Assembly (NCBI GenBank): GCA_024644235.1
Contig: JAHELJ010000001.1
Coordinates: 175,556-239,555, forward strand
Source: Lewinellaceae bacterium
GTDB lineage: Bacteria; Bacteroidota; Bacteroidia; Chitinophagales; Saprospiraceae
DNA: 64,000 nucleotides
Direction of reading: 5' to 3'
Shown here: in pieces, positions 9,690 to 18,051 of the stretch
Numbering within the stretch: the stretch's first letter is position 1
Layout of the letters: each line of letters opens with the position of its first letter
The notes under the pieces: generated by a model
What the model was told of the DNA's origin: nothing
Databases searched by the model: none
Seen by the model: only the letters and a program-made list of their open reading frames with translations
Position numbers and translations under genes: made by a program

Positions 9690-11012
9690 ATGCAAGATCT
9701 GTCCCTGGTTTATCAGCATTTTTCAAAATCATCCGGCCCCTGCACCGATACCAGAAAACTGAAGCCCGATTGTTTCTTTATTGCTCTTCGAGGGCCAAAT
9801 TTTGACGCGAACCGCTTTGCCGATGAAGCTCTCAAAAGTGGTGCAAGTGCCTGCCTCGTAGATGATCCGGCTTTGAGCGGCAAATCAGGATGTATTTACG
9901 TTCCTAATACTCTGACTGGCCTTCATAGATTAGCTCACTACCACAGAAAAAGATTTCATATACCCGTAATCGGCCTGACTGGAAGTAACGGCAAAACAAC
10001 TACCAAGGAGCTAATCACTGCCGTCCTACGCCAGAAATATAAGGTCCATGCTACCATGGGCAACCTGAATAATCATATTGGAGTTCCTATTACTCTACTG
10101 GAAATGGGTGAAGACACGGAGATCGGCATCATTGAAATGGGCGCTAACCAACCCGGCGAAATAAGGATGCTTTGTAAGCTTGCAAACCCTGATTTTGGAG
10201 TGATAACGAATGTGGGGAAGGCTCATCTGGAGGGCTTTGGGTCGCTTGCTATGATTCGTCAGACTAAATACGAATTGCTGGATCATATCACTTTATCATC
10301 AGGTGTTTTCTTCCATAATTCGGATGAAACGAGTTTAGATGATCTCAAGGAAATTAATTCAGAAGGGATGGTTCGTTTCGGCTCTGATGATTTGTTGAGC
10401 GACGGTAAATGGAAAATCGATAAGTATGAGATCGTTCCGGCGATCAAGATCACCATTTCAAATGGGAGGGAGGAACTTCTGCTTAAGAGTGCATTGTTTG
10501 GTGCTCACAATCTTCAGAATATAAAAGTGGCACTTGCTGTCGGCGCTCACTTTGATGTACCCATTCACTTGATGATCCAGGCAATTTCCGAGTATGTTCC
10601 ACAAAATAATCGCTCTCAGATAGTTCGACAGGGCAATAATACTTACTATATGGATGCGTACAATGCCAACCCATCCAGTATGTCTAAGGGGTTGGAATTT
10701 TTTGATCAGCTTCCCCACGACGAAAAAATTTTAATTCTTGGAGATATGCTTGAACTGGGTAAGATTTCTCAAAATGAGCATCTGGCGATCATTGACAAAG
10801 CGCGAAAGATGGAGAAAGTTCAACAGATTCTTTTGATTGGCCACGAGTTTGCAAATGCAGCAGACAAGCATGTCGATCCCAGGATTTCTTGTTTTGACGA
10901 GGTAGACCAATTGCAGGTCTGGTTGGATAAACAAAATTGGAGAGCCAAACACATATTTGTGAAGGGATCCCGGGGAATCCATCTTGAAAACATTCTGTCA
11001 GGAGTCAAATGA
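9690..11012 (+). CDS. murF: UDP-N-acetylmuramoyl-tripeptide--D-alanyl-D-alanine ligase (MurF)
   Basis: MurF adds D-Ala-D-Ala to the UDP-MurNAc-tripeptide, the last cytoplasmic step of peptidoglycan precursor synthesis. The ATP-binding loop GLTGSNGKTTTKE is at residues 95-107, followed by NLNNHIGVP, IIEMGANQPGEI and GVITNVGKAHLEGF. The C-terminal domain has YMDAYNANPSSM and ILGDMLELG, which separate MurF from MurC, MurD and MurE. The frame is open from 9645, but that part contains the gldJ terminator. ATG at 9690 gives MQDLSLVYQHF, the normal MurF beginning, and a protein of 440 residues, which is a usual length. The 3' end overlaps the convergent arginase-like gene by 15 bases. Confidence 0.96.
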   Translation: MQDLSLVYQHFSKSSGPCTDTRKLKPDCFFIALRGPNFDANRFADEALKSGASACLVDDPALSGKSGCIYVPNTLTGLHRLAHYHRKRFHIPVIGLTGSNGKTTTKELITAVLRQKYKVHATMGNLNNHIGVPITLLEMGEDTEIGIIEMGANQPGEIRMLCKLANPDFGVITNVGKAHLEGFGSLAMIRQTKYELLDHITLSSGVFFHNSDETSLDDLKEINSEGMVRFGSDDLLSDGKWKIDKYEIVPAIKITISNGREELLLKSALFGAHNLQNIKVALAVGAHFDVPIHLMIQAISEYVPQNNRSQIVRQGNNTYYMDAYNANPSSMSKGLEFFDQLPHDEKILILGDMLELGKISQNEHLAIIDKARKMEKVQQILLIGHEFANAADKHVDPRISCFDEVDQLQVWLDKQNWRAKHIFVKGSRGIHLENILSGVK

Positions 11013-12089
11013 GAGATACAGATCAAGCATTGATATGACATGCTCACTCGGATTCTGTCCTTCGATAAGCGAAGAATAGTCCGAGTAATCACAAGCTATG
11101 AGAGGATAAGCCTTCGCCAACTGATTATCTGCTCGATTATCTGCTTTCAGCCACCATTTTTGCTCCCCTTCATCTTTATAGAACTGAAAAGAAGTTAAAT
11201 GATCCTGGGCTTCGACAATGAAGGAAGTCATTCGGTTGGTGTTGGGAGGATAAGATCCTTTTCTCATATCAAGACCATGTAGGTAGTACCAGATAAGCGT
11301 GGAGATCGTATTCACTGTAAGTGGGCTAATTTTCTGTACTGTATCTATACCATAAATGCATATTGATTTGTTCCTTTCGCTTCGTCCCGCATAGTACATG
11401 AGTTGGCTGCCTTCTTCTGTATTAAACCCGATGCTGGAATGCCTGCTTTGACTATCAGCCTCGCTATATTTCAAAGCATTCAGGTCGAAGCTGAAGATGT
11501 CTGAATTTCGAATCTTGGGTTCGGCCGCCGTAACGTCTGTTTTTAGTTTACCCAGTCTTACATGGTCGATCATATCCCTTGCAGAAACCAGATCTTTACT
11601 GATAAGGTGGGCCTGAGTGCCCAGGACCGAAAGTCTATAGAAGAATGGATCCTTAAGCTCAATCAGTTCGCGGACTATGTCAGAATCTCTTCCCAGGGAG
11701 TCTTGAACGGAACAGATACTGAACAAATTCTCGAGAAATTGAAAGCCGTCAAATACAGATTTAAGTATCTGATTATCGAAGCCGATAACAATCGGGATCA
11801 CACCCGATTTTGCCGCTTGGTTAATTACAGGGATCAGTCCCTTTATATTTTGATGCTGAAGGGTACCGATTCCTGAGATGGCTATATTACCAAAGGGCCA
11901 TTCGAAAGAGCAAAGACAATCAACAACTGCATGCAGGAAAGCTTCTGAAGGACCAATAATCTGAACTTTAAAGTCCATATTTGGCAGGTCAGAAGCACCG
12001 GAGTCATCAGAGATCTTCTGCTTTAAATGTAGGTTTTTCAAGGCCTCATTGGAGAGGGGAATTAGGAAGCTCTCAGAGTGGGAATTCAC
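10998..12089 (-). CDS. Arginase/formimidoylglutamase-fold protein, metal ligands lost
   Basis: The protein (363 residues) resembles a Bacteroidota branch of the ureohydrolase (arginase/formimidoylglutamase) family. Recognisable landmarks are SFDLNALKYSEAD at 200-212, aligning with the SxDxDxxDP metal motif, then GFNTEEGSQLMYYAG, and a family-specific tail with IWYYLHGLDMRKG, an FYKDEGEQKWW segment and CDYSDYSSL. The active-site motifs are degraded: the GGxHD position reads VIGFDN (101-106), the DAHxD position seems to be SVQDS (about 127-131), and the second Asp of SxDxD is Asn204. Most Mn ligands are therefore missing and arginase or formiminoglutamase activity is unlikely. It has no signal peptide. 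It lies between the T9SS/murF genes and an OmpA gene and converges on murF with a 15-base overlap. Fold assignment is probable; function is unknown. Confidence 0.75.
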   Translation of the reverse strand: MNSHSESFLIPLSNEALKNLHLKQKISDDSGASDLPNMDFKVQIIGPSEAFLHAVVDCLCSFEWPFGNIAISGIGTLQHQNIKGLIPVINQAAKSGVIPIVIGFDNQILKSVFDGFQFLENLFSICSVQDSLGRDSDIVRELIELKDPFFYRLSVLGTQAHLISKDLVSARDMIDHVRLGKLKTDVTAAEPKIRNSDIFSFDLNALKYSEADSQSRHSSIGFNTEEGSQLMYYAGRSERNKSICIYGIDTVQKISPLTVNTISTLIWYYLHGLDMRKGSYPPNTNRMTSFIVEAQDHLTSFQFYKDEGEQKWWLKADNRADNQLAKAYPLIACDYSDYSSLIEGQNPSEHVISMLDLYLSFDS

Positions 12090-12158
12090 AAGCTAATTGT
12101 TTGATACAGACGAATATATGAAAGACAATTTGAGCTAAACCAAAAATCAGAAAGATTA

Positions 12159-12189
12159 TTTGTGCGCTGGGAAAAAAAGGATATTTTTG
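12159..12189 (+). promoter_or_regulatory. Bacteroidota-type promoter upstream of the OmpA/TSP3 gene
   Basis: A -33 TTTG (12159-12162) and a -7 TATTTTTG (12182-12189, fitting TAnnTTTG) are separated by exactly 19 bases, the consensus arrangement of the primary sigma factor in this phylum. Transcription would begin near 12195, giving a leader of about 50 bases before the ATG at 12246. This is the clearest promoter of a protein gene in the window. Confidence 0.7.
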
Positions 12190-12245
12190 TTTGAGGGAGA
12201 GTATCTTATTCGATCCATTACCTTAGCGCTAAATCATTAATCCCT

Positions 12246-14033
12246 ATGTTTCAAAAAGTATCACTTTTTCTCTTCTCACTCTGCCTTTTTTTCATCCCCA
12301 CCATCGTTTCCGGCCAAGACCAACAGGGAGGCTCAAGTGCGATTATTTCTGATGATTTGACAGTTGATCCGGATCAGAACAAGAAATGGAGAGAAGGACA
12401 ATATCCTTATTCGGCAAAGCCAAAAAGTATGTGGGAGTTAGGTATCCATGCCGGACATTCCTTCATTGCTGGCGACATCGAAGCGGTATTTCCCGCTGGA
12501 TACGGATTTGGTTTACATCTTCGAAAGGCAGTGAATTATGTGCTGTCCTTCAGGCTTGATGGTTGGTACACACAATCTAAGGGATTTGACGCTCGCAGGC
12601 AGAATTCTCAAGTGATGGCCCGAGAGAGGTTTTACGCTGGAGGATCTCCGAATCTGGCAGGTTATGTCGAGAGCGGCTCAGCAATACATCGGAACAATAA
12701 AACTTCAATCGTTGGAGGTAGTTTCGAAGCCCTATTAAATATTGGTAATCTCTTGTTCCATCAGGAACGAAATAAGTGGAATGTTTATGCAGTCGTTGGG
12801 TTAGGCGTAAATGTACCAAATACTGATATTGATCTGCTGAATGGCAACAGTCCGTACAACTTTTCATCAGTGACTAGTGGTCTGGACTTGTCAAGTAAGA
12901 GTGATAGACGGGAGGCAAGGAGTCGGCTGAAGGATCTACTTGATGGAGATTATGAGACTGAAGGGGGAGTTGAAAATACCGTTGCCGCATTTGGAAATTC
13001 CAAGAAGGTATTGCCACATGTCAACCTGGGAGTTGGGATCGCCCGCAAGCTCACTCAACGTGTAAATCTAGGCTTCGAATATCAGATTTTGTTAGCAGAC
13101 TCAGACTTATATGACGGGTTTGAGCTGAGGACACAATTTGATGAAACCAACAATCAAGATGTACCACATTATGCCAGTATTCGGCTAGGCATCAACCTGG
13201 GTAACTTCAATGAGAAGACCGAACCTCTGTACTGGCTCAATCCGCTGAGTGGAGCTCTCAATGATTTGGCAGAAGTGAAGGCTCGACCGATACTTGATCT
13301 GACTGATACGGACGGGGATGGTATCATAGATATGTTGGATCAGGAGATCGATAGCCCGGATGGTGCTCCAGTAGATACCCGTGGTGTAGTTCTGGATAGC
13401 GATGGAGATGGAGTAGCTGATTATCAGGATTCGGAGCCATATTCTGCACCAGGATATGATGTTGATGAAAGAGGAGTAGCACAAATACCGGAAGATCCCT
13501 ATTTAACTGAAGACGAGATCAATCAGCTTGTCAATCAGAAAATCAGTAACATTCGAACCAACTGGTTTTTACCGATGGTGCATTTCGACCTGGACAAATA
13601 CTTCGTGAAGCCAGAATTTTATGGTCAGTTGCATCATATTGCGACTGTTATGAAGCAACACCCAAACCTTCAGGTGGTGGCAAGGGGACATGCTGACAAG
13701 CGGAATCCAAATGAATATAATACTGTGCTGTCGTACAGAAGAGCGAAGGCAGTGGTAGATTATCTGGTATCAAAATATGAATTGCCACGGCAGAGATTTA
13801 TCATACAATACGGTGGGGAAGACACACCCCTGATTCCAGACTTGCCAGATTCGCATGCTATCCCGAAGCAGATTGAGATGCAGCAATATTTAAACAGAAG
13901 AGTAGAATTTGCGATCGCAGGGCCTGATGACGAGGAGATGGCTGAACCAGAAGGACCGGATGCAGGCTCAGGAACACCTGGTTCGTCGCGACCGGGGCCG
14001 AAGTACAGCGGAAATAGAAATTCGGGTTACTAA
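12246..14033 (+). CDS. OmpA-family outer-membrane protein with TSP3-like calcium repeats
   Basis: A 595-residue envelope protein. A signal peptide (about residues 1-23) leads into a predicted beta-barrel (about 55-335), with the barrel-like segment ARKLTQRVNLGFEYQILLAD near its end. From about residue 352 there are two acidic repeats, DTDGDGIIDMLDQ and DSDGDGVADYQDS, resembling thrombospondin type 3 calcium-binding repeats. The C-terminal OmpA peptidoglycan-binding domain begins near 446 (FDLDKYFVKPEF) and includes VVARGHADKRNPNEYN and LSYRRAKAVVDYL. A low-complexity acidic/glycine tail closes the protein. Such proteins tie the outer membrane to peptidoglycan. Its position next to the T9SS genes might mean a role there, but OmpA proteins are common in this phylum and the link is unproven. 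A consensus promoter precedes it and a terminator follows. Confidence 0.88.
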   Translation: MFQKVSLFLFSLCLFFIPTIVSGQDQQGGSSAIISDDLTVDPDQNKKWREGQYPYSAKPKSMWELGIHAGHSFIAGDIEAVFPAGYGFGLHLRKAVNYVLSFRLDGWYTQSKGFDARRQNSQVMARERFYAGGSPNLAGYVESGSAIHRNNKTSIVGGSFEALLNIGNLLFHQERNKWNVYAVVGLGVNVPNTDIDLLNGNSPYNFSSVTSGLDLSSKSDRREARSRLKDLLDGDYETEGGVENTVAAFGNSKKVLPHVNLGVGIARKLTQRVNLGFEYQILLADSDLYDGFELRTQFDETNNQDVPHYASIRLGINLGNFNEKTEPLYWLNPLSGALNDLAEVKARPILDLTDTDGDGIIDMLDQEIDSPDGAPVDTRGVVLDSDGDGVADYQDSEPYSAPGYDVDERGVAQIPEDPYLTEDEINQLVNQKISNIRTNWFLPMVHFDLDKYFVKPEFYGQLHHIATVMKQHPNLQVVARGHADKRNPNEYNTVLSYRRAKAVVDYLVSKYELPRQRFIIQYGGEDTPLIPDLPDSHAIPKQIEMQQYLNRRVEFAIAGPDDEEMAEPEGPDAGSGTPGSSRPGPKYSGNRNSGY

Positions 14034-14043
14034 AAAGAACTTA

Positions 14044-14100
14044 TAGACCAAACCCTTTAAAAAGAAAGTCGCTCGTAAGAGCGGCTTTTTGTTTTGGTCT
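14044..14100. terminator. Bidirectional terminator between convergent OmpA and pdhC genes
   Basis: An inner stem of ten pairs (14065-14074 with 14079-14088, four-base loop, one wobble) has A residues on its left and T residues on its right, so it can stop transcription from either side. An outer repeat, AGACCAAA (14045-14052) and TTTGGTCT (14093-14100), adds a second stem around it. Confidence 0.82.
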
Positions 14101-14109
14101 ATTACGGAT

Positions 14110-15357
14110 TTAGACTAACATCTTGACCGGATCCTCCATAAATCGTTTGAAGGTTTGAAGAAATTGAGCTCCGGTTGCTCCATCCACTACTCTGTGGTCG
14201 CACGACAGTGTTACCTTCATGATATTGCCGATCTCGACTTTTCCGGCTCTAACCACAGGCTTTTCGGCAATTGAACCAATAGCCAGAATACAAGAGTCTG
14301 GGGGATTTATGATAGCAGTGAATTCATCTACATCAAACATGCCCAGATTTGAGATCGTAAAAGTATTGCCCTGCATTTCAGGTAATTGGAGTTTTTTCTC
14401 TCGTGCCTTTGTAGCAAGTTCTTTTACTTCAGCATTGATTTCCGCGAAAGATTTTTGATCTGCATGGCGAACCACCGGGACCAATAGGCCCTCTTCCACT
14501 GCAACCGCCACCCCGATATTTATATCCCCATTTCTCCGAATCTTGTCACCCAACCATGATGAATTGATAGCTGGATGCCTCCTCAGCGCCATTGCTGCAG
14601 CTTTTACTACCAGGTCGTTAAAAGAAATCTTGGGAGGTGCATCTATGTTGATTCGCTTCCTTGCTTCGATTGCATTGGTCATTTCCAATTCAATGGTGAT
14701 ATAGAAATGAGGAGCTCCAAATTTACTTTCTGCCAGTCTTTTGGCAATCGTTTTTCGCATTTGAGAGACTGGGATCTCTTCGGTGATTCCTGTTGTAAAG
14801 GTGGTTGCCGCAGGTGCGGCTTGAGTTGCACCGCCTCCTTCCAGGATAGCCGTGATGTCTTTCTTAACAATTCTGCCTTGTTCGCCACTTCCTTGGATTC
14901 CCTGTAATGTGATACCTGCCTCTTCAGCCATCTTCTTTGCCAGGGGCGAAGCTTTTATCCTACCTTCTTGCTCCGAAAGAGGAGCATTAGGTGCTGCTGC
15001 CGGTGCTTCCACTGTTGCCACCTTTTCATCATCATCTTGCTGGGCCTGTTCGCCAGCCTCAGTGCCATTTGAAGATGGCTCACTATCAGCAGCTTCATCA
15101 AGAGCAGCCTGGAAATCTTCATCTTTTTCACCAATTACAGCCAGTATTCCATTTACCGGAACCGGACCTTCCTTCACACCAATATGCAGTAGGTAACCCT
15201 CGTGATAGCTCTCTAATTCCATGGTGGCCTTGTCTGTCTCTACTTCTGCCAGTATGTCGCCGGGCTCTACCTGATCTCCCACTTTCTTTAACCATTCAAC
15301 AATTACTCCCTCCTCCATTGTATCACTCAATCGGGGCATTCTTATTACTTCCGCCAT
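14110..15357 (-). CDS. pdhC: Dihydrolipoyllysine-residue acetyltransferase, E2 of pyruvate dehydrogenase
   Basis: This E2 subunit transfers acetyl groups from lipoyl-lysine to CoA within the pyruvate dehydrogenase complex. One N-terminal lipoyl domain carries the lipoylated lysine in VETDKATMELE (Lys43). An Ala/Glu/Pro-rich linker leads to the E1/E3-binding domain (about 133-170, with KASPLAKKMAEEAGI and GSGEQGRIVKKDI). The catalytic domain ends with SCDHRVVDGATGAQFL, with the catalytic His388 and Asp392. The lipoyl-domain opening MPRLSDTMEEG is typical of pyruvate-specific E2s rather than 2-oxoglutarate E2s. The E1 and E3 genes are not in this window, so the gene stands alone between a terminator and the divergent recR. 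Confidence 0.95.
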   Translation of the reverse strand: MAEVIRMPRLSDTMEEGVIVEWLKKVGDQVEPGDILAEVETDKATMELESYHEGYLLHIGVKEGPVPVNGILAVIGEKDEDFQAALDEAADSEPSSNGTEAGEQAQQDDDEKVATVEAPAAAPNAPLSEQEGRIKASPLAKKMAEEAGITLQGIQGSGEQGRIVKKDITAILEGGGATQAAPAATTFTTGITEEIPVSQMRKTIAKRLAESKFGAPHFYITIELEMTNAIEARKRINIDAPPKISFNDLVVKAAAMALRRHPAINSSWLGDKIRRNGDINIGVAVAVEEGLLVPVVRHADQKSFAEINAEVKELATKAREKKLQLPEMQGNTFTISNLGMFDVDEFTAIINPPDSCILAIGSIAEKPVVRAGKVEIGNIMKVTLSCDHRVVDGATGAQFLQTFKRFMEDPVKMLV

Positions 15358-15426
15358 CGCTCTTATTATTGTTAATGCTAAATTAATAAAGAATCTACGA
15401 CATTCTGACGAGTAGCTATGGTCGGG

Positions 15427-15454
15427 TTTGCGATTTAATGATTTGCTATTTTTG
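15427..15454 (+). promoter_or_regulatory. Promoter of recR, probably giving a leaderless or nearly leaderless transcript
   Basis: A TTTG (15427-15430) and a TATTTTTG -7 element (15447-15454) are 16 bases apart, slightly short of the usual spacing. The ATG of recR follows the -7 element by only five bases (15460), so the transcription start should fall on or very near the start codon. No ribosome binding site can fit between them. Confidence 0.5.
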
Positions 15455-15459
15455 CTGCG

Positions 15460-16080
15460 ATGAATAAGATCTATTCTAAGTATCTGGAAAATGCGGTTAA
15501 TGCTTTGTCAGAGCTGCCTGGAATTGGAAGAAAGAGCGCTCTCCGCATTGCTCTTCACCTCCTGGCCCAACCCTTGGACAAAGTAGGTCACTTCAATGAG
15601 TCGATTATGAAGATGCGTAGTGATCTTAAGGAATGTAAACGATGCTTCAATCTCGCAGAAGAGCAATATTGTAGTTTATGCCTGGATCAGACCAGATTAA
15701 AATCGACCATCTGCGTCGTTGAAGGCATTAGGGATGTTATGGCGATCGAGGAAACCGGCCAGTACAATGGGCAGTATCATGTTCTGGGAGGAGTCATTTC
15801 TCCTATTGAGGGTGTTGGTCCTGAGCGTCTGCATATAGACCAACTCGTGCAGCGCATTCATTCAGAGGGCATTAAGGAATTGATCATGGCGATAAGTCCT
15901 ACGATCGATGGCGAAACTACGATCTATTACATATCGAAAAAACTAGAGATGACTGATATTAAGCTCAGTCAGATTGCCCGCGGAGTCGCATTCGGCGGAG
16001 AACTCCAATATACAGATGAAGTTACTCTGGGTCGATCGATCATTGCCCGAATCCCATATGCTATCAACGGAGACTCTTGA
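15460..16080 (+). CDS. recR: Recombination protein RecR
   Basis: RecR works with RecO and RecF to load RecA onto gapped DNA. The 206-residue length is standard. The N-terminal helix-hairpin-helix includes LPGIGRKSALR. A four-cysteine zinc finger uses Cys59, Cys62, Cys71 and Cys74. The Toprim domain follows with CVVEGIRDVMAIE and LGGVISPIEGVGP, and the C-terminus carries ARGVAFGGELQYTDEVTLG, a RecR hallmark. The start codon lies five bases after a -7 promoter element. A glycosyltransferase gene begins three bases after the stop, so the two should share a transcript, although nothing suggests a shared function. Confidence 0.97.
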   Translation: MNKIYSKYLENAVNALSELPGIGRKSALRIALHLLAQPLDKVGHFNESIMKMRSDLKECKRCFNLAEEQYCSLCLDQTRLKSTICVVEGIRDVMAIEETGQYNGQYHVLGGVISPIEGVGPERLHIDQLVQRIHSEGIKELIMAISPTIDGETTIYYISKKLEMTDIKLSQIARGVAFGGELQYTDEVTLGRSIIARIPYAINGDS

Positions 16081-16083
16081 TTC

Positions 16084-18051
16084 ATGAAGCTGTCTATTGT
16101 TGTAGTCAACTACAACGTGAAATACTTTCTGCAGCAATTACTGCTGTCATTGTTTCAATCAAAAGTTGAATTTGATTTTGAGATCATCATTGTTGATAAC
16201 AATTCACAGGATGGATCTATCCCCTTTCTCCAAAAACAGTTTCCTGGTGTAAAATATCTCACTAACGATGAAAATCTTGGCTTTGCCAAGGCAAGCAATC
16301 AGGGTATTAGGTCAGCCATAGGAGATTATGTTTTGCTGCTAAATCCAGACACCCTGGTTAGAGAAGATACATTATCTGAGGCGGTGGCGTTTATGGAGGG
16401 ACATCCTCAGGCAGGAGCAATAGGGGTAAAAATGGTAGATGGTGCAGGAAGATACTTGCCTGAATCAAAGAGAGGCTTCCCTTCACCGGGTGTCGCATTT
16501 AACAAGCTGATTGGTTTGAGTAACCTCTTCCCCAAATCCAAATTCTTTAACGGCTATTACCTAGGCCACCTGGATTCGGAACAAAGCCATGAAATTGATG
16601 TATTGACTGGAGCATTCATGCTGATAAGGAGAAGTGTACTGGATCAGGTAGGGCTACTGGATGAAGATTACTTTATGTATGGTGAAGACATCGATTTGTC
16701 CTACAGGATCAGGCAAGCAGGATATAAGATCTATTATACTCCCGCATCCTCAATTGTTCATTTTAAAGGTGAAAGTACTGACAAAAACACCCTGGAATAC
16801 GTTCGAAGATTCTATAGTGCCATGAAGATCTTTGCCAGAAAGCATTATTCGGGATCCAGAGCTTCAATTCTGAGGATGATGCTCAATTTGAGCATATATT
16901 CTAGTGCGGCAGTGTCTGTGGTACAAAAGACCCTGCGCTCTGTTTTATGGCCCTTAATTGACTTCCTTTTGATCTTCGCTGCTTTTGGGATAATTAAGGA
17001 ATTGTGGGCATTGTATTATTTTAAGGATCCTCTCTATTACGATCAGTCACGCATTCAAACCAACTTCCTGTTGTACAGTTCGATCTGGGTGATCACATTT
17101 TTTCTTTCTGGTGTTTACGACCGCATCTCTGATATCCATCGTCTGATACGCAGTGGATTGGTTGGTGGCATCATGGTGGTGACGTTGTACAGTTTATTTG
17201 GTAGCTCTTTTCGGCCCTCTCGAGCTATACTTATTCTGGGTTCGATTGCGGCATTCCTACTGCTGCTCATTTTCCGTTGGATCTGGTTGAGCCTGGCCAG
17301 GAAGCAAGGCGTGATAAACAGTGAGAACAGGAAGAAGCTTTTAGTAGTAGGTGATGAGTCAGAAGTCAACAAGGTTGTGCAGATCATGAACGCAAATGGA
17401 GTGAACTTCACACTAATTGGAAGGGTCTCTCCGGGTGAAGACTTTGAATCAAATAGCGTGGGAAATCTAAGTCAATTGGATCAGATTGTCCGTTTTTACG
17501 AAACTGATGAAATCATCTTTTGCTCAAAAAATATTCCGGCAAGTGAGATCATGCGCTGGATGTCGCGTTTGGGTTCCTCCCATTATGTGAAGATTGCCCC
17601 GGATAAGGCAGAGTCCGTTCTGGGAAGTAGAAACAAAAATTTTCCAGGAGACCTGCACACTTTTGAAGTGAAGTACAATATAGCAGACCCTGTATTTCGT
17701 CGGAGCAAACGGTTGCTCGATATCGGACTTTGCCTGCTATTCACCATTTCGCTGCCAGCGTTAATTCTAGTTGTGAGGAATCGATTAGACTTTGTTCAGA
17801 ACATTTGGGCAGTGGCTGCTGCCAACAAGACCTGGGTTTCCTACAGTTCACCTGGTGCAAACTTGATTTTTCCTCCACTTCAACCTGGAATATTGCGAAC
17901 TCTGGAAGATGTAACTGATAGGCACCCTTTCGAATCTTTGAGAAATGCTGACTATTATTACGCAAGAGATTATGGGATTGTGAGAGATCTGGAAATCATT
18001 TTTCGAAATATCAAAGACCTGGGAGGAAATGATATCGCCAATAGAGGTTAA
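16084..18051 (+). CDS. Two-part glycosyltransferase: GT2 domain fused to a polyprenyl glycosylphosphotransferase-like half lacking its catalytic core
   Basis: The 655-residue protein has two parts. Residues 1-260 are a GT2 glycosyltransferase of the rhamnosyltransferase type: SIVVVNYNV at the start, IIIVDNNSQDGS, LLLNPDT (85-90), LTGAFMLIRR and MYGEDIDLSYRI. Residues 285-400 hold about four membrane segments, and 418-530 form a Rossmann-like domain (KKLLVVGDESEVNKVVQIM). That second half looks like the N-terminal part of initiating sugar-phosphate transferases such as WcaJ. Near 542 the typical opening of the transferase domain appears (KRLLDIGLCLLFTISLPAL), and the end NADYYYARDYGIVRDLEIIF recalls its last helix. 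The KFRSM-type catalytic middle is missing. The GT2 half should be active; the second half probably binds membrane or ligand only. The next gene overlaps its end by 23 bases. Confidence 0.78.
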   Translation: MKLSIVVVNYNVKYFLQQLLLSLFQSKVEFDFEIIIVDNNSQDGSIPFLQKQFPGVKYLTNDENLGFAKASNQGIRSAIGDYVLLLNPDTLVREDTLSEAVAFMEGHPQAGAIGVKMVDGAGRYLPESKRGFPSPGVAFNKLIGLSNLFPKSKFFNGYYLGHLDSEQSHEIDVLTGAFMLIRRSVLDQVGLLDEDYFMYGEDIDLSYRIRQAGYKIYYTPASSIVHFKGESTDKNTLEYVRRFYSAMKIFARKHYSGSRASILRMMLNLSIYSSAAVSVVQKTLRSVLWPLIDFLLIFAAFGIIKELWALYYFKDPLYYDQSRIQTNFLLYSSIWVITFFLSGVYDRISDIHRLIRSGLVGGIMVVTLYSLFGSSFRPSRAILILGSIAAFLLLLIFRWIWLSLARKQGVINSENRKKLLVVGDESEVNKVVQIMNANGVNFTLIGRVSPGEDFESNSVGNLSQLDQIVRFYETDEIIFCSKNIPASEIMRWMSRLGSSHYVKIAPDKAESVLGSRNKNFPGDLHTFEVKYNIADPVFRRSKRLLDIGLCLLFTISLPALILVVRNRLDFVQNIWAVAAANKTWVSYSSPGANLIFPPLQPGILRTLEDVTDRHPFESLRNADYYYARDYGIVRDLEIIFRNIKDLGGNDIANRG

